From the NCBI GenBank assembly GCA_002415855.1, contig DIAS01000187.1, forward strand, positions 1 through 11,381: a stretch of DNA of 11,381 bases, read 5' to 3'. Below, in pieces: positions 7,621 through 11,381 of the stretch. The translations under genes were made by a program, and so were the position numbers. This stretch comes from Bacteroidales bacterium UBA5072. GTDB taxonomy: Bacteria; Bacteroidota; Bacteroidia; Bacteroidales; UBA10428. Position 1 is the first letter of the stretch; every line of letters begins with the position of its first letter. The notes under the pieces are model-generated. The model was not told the origin of the DNA. It did no database searches and worked only from the letters and a program-made list of their open reading frames with translations.

Positions 7621-7644
7621 GGGTCAGCATTATGATATTGGATT

Positions 7645-7652
7645 CAAAAATA
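7645..7652 (-). promoter_or_regulatory. Candidate -7 promoter element of cca
   Basis: The minus strand reads TATTTTTG, an exact TAnnTTTG match, 24 bases before the cca start codon. Transcription would begin near 7639 and leave a leader of about 18 bases. A -33 element is not convincing. Confidence 0.45.
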
Positions 7653-7679
7653 CAATTTTCGGACAGATAACTGATGGAT

Positions 7680-7730
7680 GATTCAAGATTCAAGATCGAA
7701 GATGCTGATCGAAGATGCTGATGGAAGATT
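7680..7730. repeat. Heptamer-type tandem repeat (GATTCAA / GATCGAA / GATGCT)
   Basis: GATTCAA occurs at 7680-7686 and 7687-7693. A 13-base unit GATCGAAGATGCT then occurs twice without a gap (7694-7706 and 7707-7719), followed by GATGGAAGATT (7720-7730). The units look like variants of one heptamer, GATnnAA, interleaved with the hexamer GATGCT. It lies in the divergent region between cca and the riboswitch-controlled receptor. No open frame of interest covers it. Confidence 0.65.
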
Positions 7731-7756
7731 AATTTTTTAGAATCTTCCTTCAGCAT
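7715..7756. repeat. Long inverted repeat (16-bp arms, one mismatch)
   Basis: ATGCTGATGGAAGATT (7715-7730) is complementary to AATCTTCCTTCAGCAT (7741-7756) except for one T-T mismatch, with a 10-base loop AATTTTTTAG. The left arm is the end of the tandem repeat, so the right arm is in effect an inverted copy of a repeat unit. No T-run follows on either strand, so it is not a normal intrinsic terminator. It lies upstream of the predicted riboswitch promoter. Confidence 0.65.
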
Positions 7757-7796
7757 AAGAATTATACATCAGTCGTCTAAAAAAAGTGCAGGACTA

Positions 7797-7827
7797 TTGT
7801 AACGGATCTTCAAATTCACTATTTTCG
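7797..7827 (+). promoter_or_regulatory. Candidate promoter of the TPP riboswitch-receptor transcript
   Basis: TTG at 7797-7799 serves as a -33 element, followed by a 20-base spacer and TATTTTCG at 7820-7827 (7 of 8 to TAnnTTTG). Transcription would start about 7832-7835, just before the first paired base of the aptamer at 7839. That spacing supports the call. Confidence 0.5.
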
Positions 7828-7838
7828 CATGAGTTTTA

Positions 7839-7921
7839 CACTAAGGGGGTGCCCTAAAAAATCGGGCTGAGATCATACCCTTAGAACCTGATCCGGGTAA
7901 TGCCGGCGAAGGGATTTGGTG
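7839..7921 (+). promoter_or_regulatory. TPP riboswitch (THI element)
   Basis: This aptamer binds thiamine pyrophosphate and lowers expression of the downstream gene when TPP is abundant. Conserved core segments are all present: CTGAGAT (7867-7873), ACCTGAT (7886-7892), GGGTAATGCC (7895-7904) and GCGAAGGG (7906-7913). Closing helix P1 pairs CACTAA (7839-7844) with TTGGTG (7916-7921), including one G-T wobble. P3 pairs GCCC (7851-7854) with GGGC (7864-7867). It lies 46 bases upstream of the TonB-dependent receptor start. The expression platform is unclear; see the hairpin at 7921-7938. Confidence 0.96.
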
Positions 7922-7938
7922 GCAATGTTTGCATTGCC
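7921..7938 (+). promoter_or_regulatory. Hairpin directly after the TPP aptamer, possible expression platform
   Basis: GGCAATG (7921-7927) and CATTGCC (7932-7938) form a perfect 7-bp stem with a TTTG loop. Its first base is also the last base of P1. No T-run follows, so it is a poor terminator. It lies 29 bases before the receptor ATG. It could act through mutually exclusive pairing at the P1 border or affect translation or mRNA stability, which is inference. Confidence 0.4.
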
Positions 7939-7967
7939 GCTGTTTCATTAACATAAAAATTTTCACC

Positions 7968-10364
7968 ATGAAGCAGGTATGCATTTTATTTGCATGGTTG
8001 TTACTGTCGGCACAGGCCTATGCGCAATTTTCAATAACCGGCACGGTCACCGGGAAAGGTAACGAACCACTTGCCGGGGCCCATGTTATGATCACAGGGA
8101 CATATTACCGCACTATTACCAATGAAGACGGGAGGTTCAGGTTTGCTGCCATTAAGCCGGGAACCTACCAGCTGCAGATCACTTATGTGGGCTTTGAGAC
8201 CCATAATGACACCCTAACCGTTCAAAACAACATGAACCTCAGCATAACGCTGGAGGAAGCACCGCAGGTCAGCGATGCCGTGGTAGTTTCTGCAGTGCGG
8301 GCCAGTCACAATACTCCGACAACCTTTACCCTGATGAGCAAAGAGGAATTGAGCCGCAGAAACATTGCACAGGACATGCCTTATATGCTCAGCCTGGAAC
8401 CCTCGGTGGTAACTACTTCCGACGCAGGGGCCGGTGTGGGTTATACCGGCCTGCGTATACGAGGCAGTGATATCACCCGCATTAATGTCACAATTAACGG
8501 TGTTCCGTTGAATGACCCGGAATCTCATACGGTATACTGGGTAGACATTCCTGATTTTGCCAGTTCGGTCAACAGCCTTCAGTTGCAGCGTGGCGTGGGC
8601 TCATCGACCAACGGGGCCGGAGCCTTTGGTGCTTCCATGAACCTGGAGACCAATACCTTCCAGTCGAAACCCTTTAGCATGATCAGCCTGGGAGCAGGAT
8701 CATTCAATACATGGAAGACCTCCTTCCAGGCCGGAACAGGTTTGATCAATGACCACTGGTACTTCGAAGGCAGGGGATCAGCTATCGGATCGGATGGCTA
8801 TGTGGATCGCGCTTCCTCAATGCTTCGTTCATTTTATATGCAAGGCGGATATTATAACAATAAAACCCTTATTAAAGCCCTTGTTTTCGGCGGGAAGGAA
8901 ATAACATACCAGGCCTGGTACGGGGTGGATCCATACACCCTGCAAACCGACCGGAGGTTCAACTGGGCAGGGGCCATCTTTGAGGATGACGGAAGTATCA
9001 GGTTTTATGATAACCAAACAGACAATTACCGGCAAAATCATTACCAGCTGCATGTTTCGCATCAGTTTACCAAATCACTGAGCCTGAATGTATCCGGACA
9101 TTATACTTATGGCAGTGGGTATTATGAGGAGTACAGGCAGGATGAGGCATTTGCTGATTACGGTCTGGAAGATCTTTACTTTGGTGCCGACAGCCTGTGG
9201 ACCGGAATTGGATACCAGCTGTTTTACCATGATACCATCAGCACTACCGATCTGATCCGCCGCCGGTGGCTCGATAATCACTATTACGGGCTGACCTGGT
9301 CGGCCCGGTACCTGACTGAAAAAACCGATCTGATCTTCGGCGGTGCATACAACAAATATGACCATGCCAGACATTTCGGAGAAATTATATGGGCTGAATA
9401 CGCCCTTAAAAGTGAACCGGGTGATGAATATTACAGCAACACTTCCTTTAAAAACGATTTTAATGTATTTGCGAAGGCCGTCTGGTCGCCCATCTCAAAA
9501 CTCAAGGTATACGGCGATCTGCAATACCGTCATATTACCTATACGGGCAGCGGGATCGAAAGCCACCTGAATCAGGTAAGCATCGATGAAACATTCAATT
9601 TTTTTAATCCGAAAGCCGGGATCAGCTTTGACTTCAAAGCCGGTACGCTCTATGCCTCTTACAGCATAGCTCATCGTGAACCCATACGCGACGACTATAT
9701 CGATGCCACGGCCGGTGAAAAGCCGGAACCAGAAACCCTGTACAACCTGGAGGCTGGAATCCGGAAGATTTTCTCAGACTGGCAATATGCTGCAAATTAC
9801 TTTTTGATGAATTATGACAACCAGTTGGTTCTTACCGGTGATCTCAATGATGACGGGGCTTATATACGAAAGAACGCAGGGAAAAGCTACCGGACAGGGA
9901 TTGAACTCGCTGCAGCATATAAATTCAGGAGCTTCGCAGAACTCGGCGGAAACCTCACCCTCAGCTTAAACAAGACTGATTTCAAGCAGATAAACTCTGA
10001 TAATGAAATTGTTGAGTATGAGAACGAGGACATCTCCTTCTCTCCTCGCAGTACGGCTGGCTTGCAACTGCGAATATTCCCTGTTAAAAACCTTGAAACT
10101 GACTGGCTCCTGAAATTCGTGGGTACGCAATTTCTCGATAATACGGGTAACCGGGATCTTATGCTCAACAGTTACCTGGTGAATGATGTCCGTCTGGCTT
10201 ACCTGGTCACCCGTGAAAAGCTGCCCGAAATTGAATTTACTGTTCTTGTGAATAATGTATTCAACTCACTTTTTGAATCCAACGGCTATGTATATGAGAG
10301 TACTCCGTATTACTATCCGCAGGCAGGAATCAACTTTTTAGCAGGACTGAATGTGAAGTTCTGA
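7968..10364 (+). CDS. TonB-dependent outer-membrane receptor, probable thiamine/TPP transporter, 798 aa
   Basis: This is a 22-strand-type outer-membrane receptor that imports a ligand using TonB-ExbBD energy. Numbered from ATG 7968: signal peptide 1-19 (cut after AYA, before Q20); carboxypeptidase-regulatory-like beta domain about 21-97 (ITGTVTG, NEDGRFRF, PGTYQLQITYVGFE); candidate TonB box DAVVVSA at 103-109; plug about 113-228 with GLRIRGSD (161-168) and INGVPLNDPE (176-185); barrel from about 235 to a terminal Phe, the usual outer-membrane insertion signal. Length is normal and no break is seen. The frame could begin at TTG 7929, but that lies in the post-riboswitch hairpin, while 7968 starts a proper signal peptide. 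The TPP riboswitch just upstream is the reason for proposing a thiamine-related substrate: riboswitch-controlled receptors of this kind are established in Bacteroides. No pnuT or thiamine kinase gene follows in this window. Confidence 0.93.
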   Translation: MKQVCILFAWLLLSAQAYAQFSITGTVTGKGNEPLAGAHVMITGTYYRTITNEDGRFRFAAIKPGTYQLQITYVGFETHNDTLTVQNNMNLSITLEEAPQVSDAVVVSAVRASHNTPTTFTLMSKEELSRRNIAQDMPYMLSLEPSVVTTSDAGAGVGYTGLRIRGSDITRINVTINGVPLNDPESHTVYWVDIPDFASSVNSLQLQRGVGSSTNGAGAFGASMNLETNTFQSKPFSMISLGAGSFNTWKTSFQAGTGLINDHWYFEGRGSAIGSDGYVDRASSMLRSFYMQGGYYNNKTLIKALVFGGKEITYQAWYGVDPYTLQTDRRFNWAGAIFEDDGSIRFYDNQTDNYRQNHYQLHVSHQFTKSLSLNVSGHYTYGSGYYEEYRQDEAFADYGLEDLYFGADSLWTGIGYQLFYHDTISTTDLIRRRWLDNHYYGLTWSARYLTEKTDLIFGGAYNKYDHARHFGEIIWAEYALKSEPGDEYYSNTSFKNDFNVFAKAVWSPISKLKVYGDLQYRHITYTGSGIESHLNQVSIDETFNFFNPKAGISFDFKAGTLYASYSIAHREPIRDDYIDATAGEKPEPETLYNLEAGIRKIFSDWQYAANYFLMNYDNQLVLTGDLNDDGAYIRKNAGKSYRTGIELAAAYKFRSFAELGGNLTLSLNKTDFKQINSDNEIVEYENEDISFSPRSTAGLQLRIFPVKNLETDWLLKFVGTQFLDNTGNRDLMLNSYLVNDVRLAYLVTREKLPEIEFTVLVNNVFNSLFESNGYVYESTPYYYPQAGINFLAGLNVKF

Positions 10365-10587
10365 ACATCACCGGGCTTCACCCGCCTTAATACTTTTATG
10401 CAACTTCTTAGCCTTAAACTACATAAACTTTTTTTTCTTAAAATTTCTTAAATTTAAAATATTCTGCAACAATTATGGCATGATTTTCGTTATTTACTCA
10501 GTGGGTTAATAATAGTTTAATTAGGGTTAAAGTAGTTTTTTCAGGGTTTTTTTCTTAAATTTTAGGTTTAATGGTTAGGGTTAAAAT
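10365..10587 (+). other. AT-rich non-coding zone with repeated TTAGGGTTAAA; candidate small RNA or long 3' UTR
   Basis: No gene is supported between the receptor stop and the terminator at 10588. The zone is rich in A and T and contains an exact 11-base direct repeat TTAGGGTTAAA at 10521-10531 and 10575-10585. Each copy is preceded by GTTTAA (10516 and 10567), so each could form a TTTAA/TTAAA stem with a G-rich loop. Related fragments GTGGGTTAAT (10501-10510) and CAGGGTTTTT (10542-10551) lie nearby. TTTCTTAAA-type runs occur at 10430-10450 and again near 10548-10560. A weak promoter-like GATTTTCG sits at 10482-10489. The order, ending in a strong terminator, fits a small RNA of about 120 bases, but a trailing receptor 3' UTR is equally possible. 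Confidence 0.4.
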
Positions 10588-10618
10588 CAGGGGTCTCTCC
10601 GACCCCTGGTTTTTTTTT
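10588..10618 (+). terminator. Strong intrinsic terminator
   Basis: CAGGGGTC (10588-10595) pairs perfectly with GACCCCTG (10601-10608) around the 5-base loop TCTCC, followed by G and a run of nine T to 10618. This is a textbook rho-independent terminator. It is 224 bases after the receptor stop, which is far for a simple gene end and is one reason to suspect a separate transcript in between. Confidence 0.9.
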
Positions 10619-10676
10619 GTGACCTCTGCTCACCAGGTATTTAACAATCAATACATAACAATTTAATCGCGATAAC

Positions 10677-10707
10677 TTTACTATTAATTAAATTTTTGCT
10701 TCTTTTG
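10677..10707 (+). promoter_or_regulatory. Candidate promoter of the trypsin-fold gene
   Basis: TTTA at 10677-10680 stands in for the -33 TTTG, followed by a 19-base spacer and TTCTTTTG at 10700-10707 (7 of 8 to TAnnTTTG). Transcription would start near 10713, about 25 bases before the ATG at 10738. The rest of 10619-10737 is AT-rich and shows nothing else. Confidence 0.4.
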
Positions 10708-10737
10708 TAGTGAATAATTCAACCTTACTAGTCAGCA

Positions 10738-11381
10738 ATGGTGAGTTTGTACAAAAGTGTGTGGAAGGCTTGTCATTCCTCAATTTGTTCTATCAGATTC
10801 CTGAATGGTAATGATATCGAGATCATGTCCCTTACCGGTTTTAAGGCCGGTGACTACCTCTTTACACACGATATGGTTAACCGGTTCAACAAGGCTGAAT
10901 TTGTTGAGATCAGATTCGTTAAAGAAGACGGCCACACCATCACAGCAGTCGAAAGACTCTCCCTGCACGATTTCTCAGAACGGATCATTACCTCCTATGA
11001 CCAGGAAATAACCGGGTTTTCGCTGATCTCTATTGCAGATCTTTCATTTGATGATATACCCTCGCTGGAATTGGCTGTAAACAGACATGTTTACATCGGA
11101 CAGGCTGTTGCAGTGCTTGGCTATCAATACGATAATCTAAGCCTTACCATCAAATCAGGCATTCTGTCAACAGTCCTGCACCGGAACAATAACCGTTACC
11201 TGCAATTCGACGGATCCACGATCTGGGGCAATTCCGGCAGCCCGTTGATCGATCTGAAAACCAATGAGGTGCTCGGTATCATCGGCTATAAACTCGATCG
11301 CAAGAACAAATCCTATGAGAAAATGATCGAGATCAGCAACTCGAATATCAAAATGCTCGAAAAGGCCCAGGGAGAATTTGA
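10738..11381 (+). CDS. Trypsin-like (S1/HtrA-fold) serine protease-like protein, 5' part, truncated by the window end
   Basis: An open frame of 214 codons from ATG 10738 runs off the end without a stop. An in-frame TAG at 10729-10731 fixes ATG 10738 as the earliest ATG start. The frame aligns by eye to the chymotrypsin fold of HtrA-type proteases. SLTGFKAGDYLFTHDMV (31-47) matches the first-barrel strand and His loop, GQAVAVLGYQYDNLSLTIKSG (121-141) matches the second-barrel strands, and WGNSGSPLIDL (163-173) is the Ser loop with S166. The expected His falls on M46 (THDMV instead of TNNHV) and the expected Asp falls on G93 (TGFSLISI instead of TDIALLKI), so the protein may be catalytically inactive. 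No signal peptide is seen at the N-terminus, suggesting a cytoplasmic location. The substrate, partner and remaining C-terminal domains lie outside this window. Confidence 0.8.
   Translation, partial: MVSLYKSVWKACHSSICSIRFLNGNDIEIMSLTGFKAGDYLFTHDMVNRFNKAEFVEIRFVKEDGHTITAVERLSLHDFSERIITSYDQEITGFSLISIADLSFDDIPSLELAVNRHVYIGQAVAVLGYQYDNLSLTIKSGILSTVLHRNNNRYLQFDGSTIWGNSGSPLIDLKTNEVLGIIGYKLDRKNKSYEKMIEISNSNIKMLEKAQGEF

Noticed and set aside
7929..7967. Thirteen-residue N-terminal extension of the TonB-dependent receptor
   Set aside because: It starts from TTG inside the post-riboswitch hairpin and would sit in front of a complete signal peptide.
10805..11011. Open frame of 68 codons inside the trypsin-like gene
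   Set aside because: The overlapping frame from 10738 is open for 214 codons and gives a recognisable protease fold; this is a shadow frame.

Overview
The window reads as chromosomal DNA from a member of the Bacteroidota. The signs are a TonB-dependent receptor with an N-terminal carboxypeptidase-regulatory-like domain, several matches to the Bacteroidota -7 promoter element TAnnTTTG, almost no Shine-Dalgarno sequences, and a Bacteroidota-style SNF2 helicase and CCA-adding enzyme. Genus cannot be fixed from the sequence. No RNA operon, tRNA, insertion sequence or CRISPR array was seen.

Left part (1-3001): a non-coding stretch with a degenerate short tandem repeat, then two tyrosine recombinases in tandem on the minus strand (461 aa upstream, 370 aa downstream, 231 bp apart). 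Both keep all six catalytic residues. Both carry an unusual N-terminal module of about 50 residues that resembles the HARP domain; the 461-aa protein has two copies and the 370-aa protein one. The gaps upstream of both genes contain related CCTGTTAA-type repeats and small inverted repeats that could be binding or recombination sites.

Middle part (3002-7620): a plus-strand SNF2-family ATPase of about 984 aa, convergent with a minus-strand CCA tRNA nucleotidyltransferase. Their stop codons are only 10 bp apart, and a small hairpin with a T-run spans the junction.

Right part (7621-11381): a divergent intergenic region holds a heptamer-type tandem repeat, a long hairpin, a promoter and a clear TPP (THI-element) riboswitch. 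The riboswitch leads into an intact 798-aa TonB-dependent outer-membrane receptor, which is therefore probably a thiamine-compound importer. After the receptor comes an AT-rich zone with repeated TTAGGGTTAAA motifs ending in a strong intrinsic terminator. A promoter and the 5' part of a trypsin-fold protein follow and run off the window edge. In that protein the Ser motif is present, but the His and Asp positions appear substituted.

The genes do not form one pathway. The recombinase pair is accessory DNA. SNF2 and CCA are independent transcription units. The riboswitch and receptor form a self-contained thiamine uptake unit. The most unusual items are the HARP-like recombinases with candidate sites, the probable pseudo-protease, the candidate small RNA region, and the recurrence of short 6-8 nt tandem repeats in several gaps.
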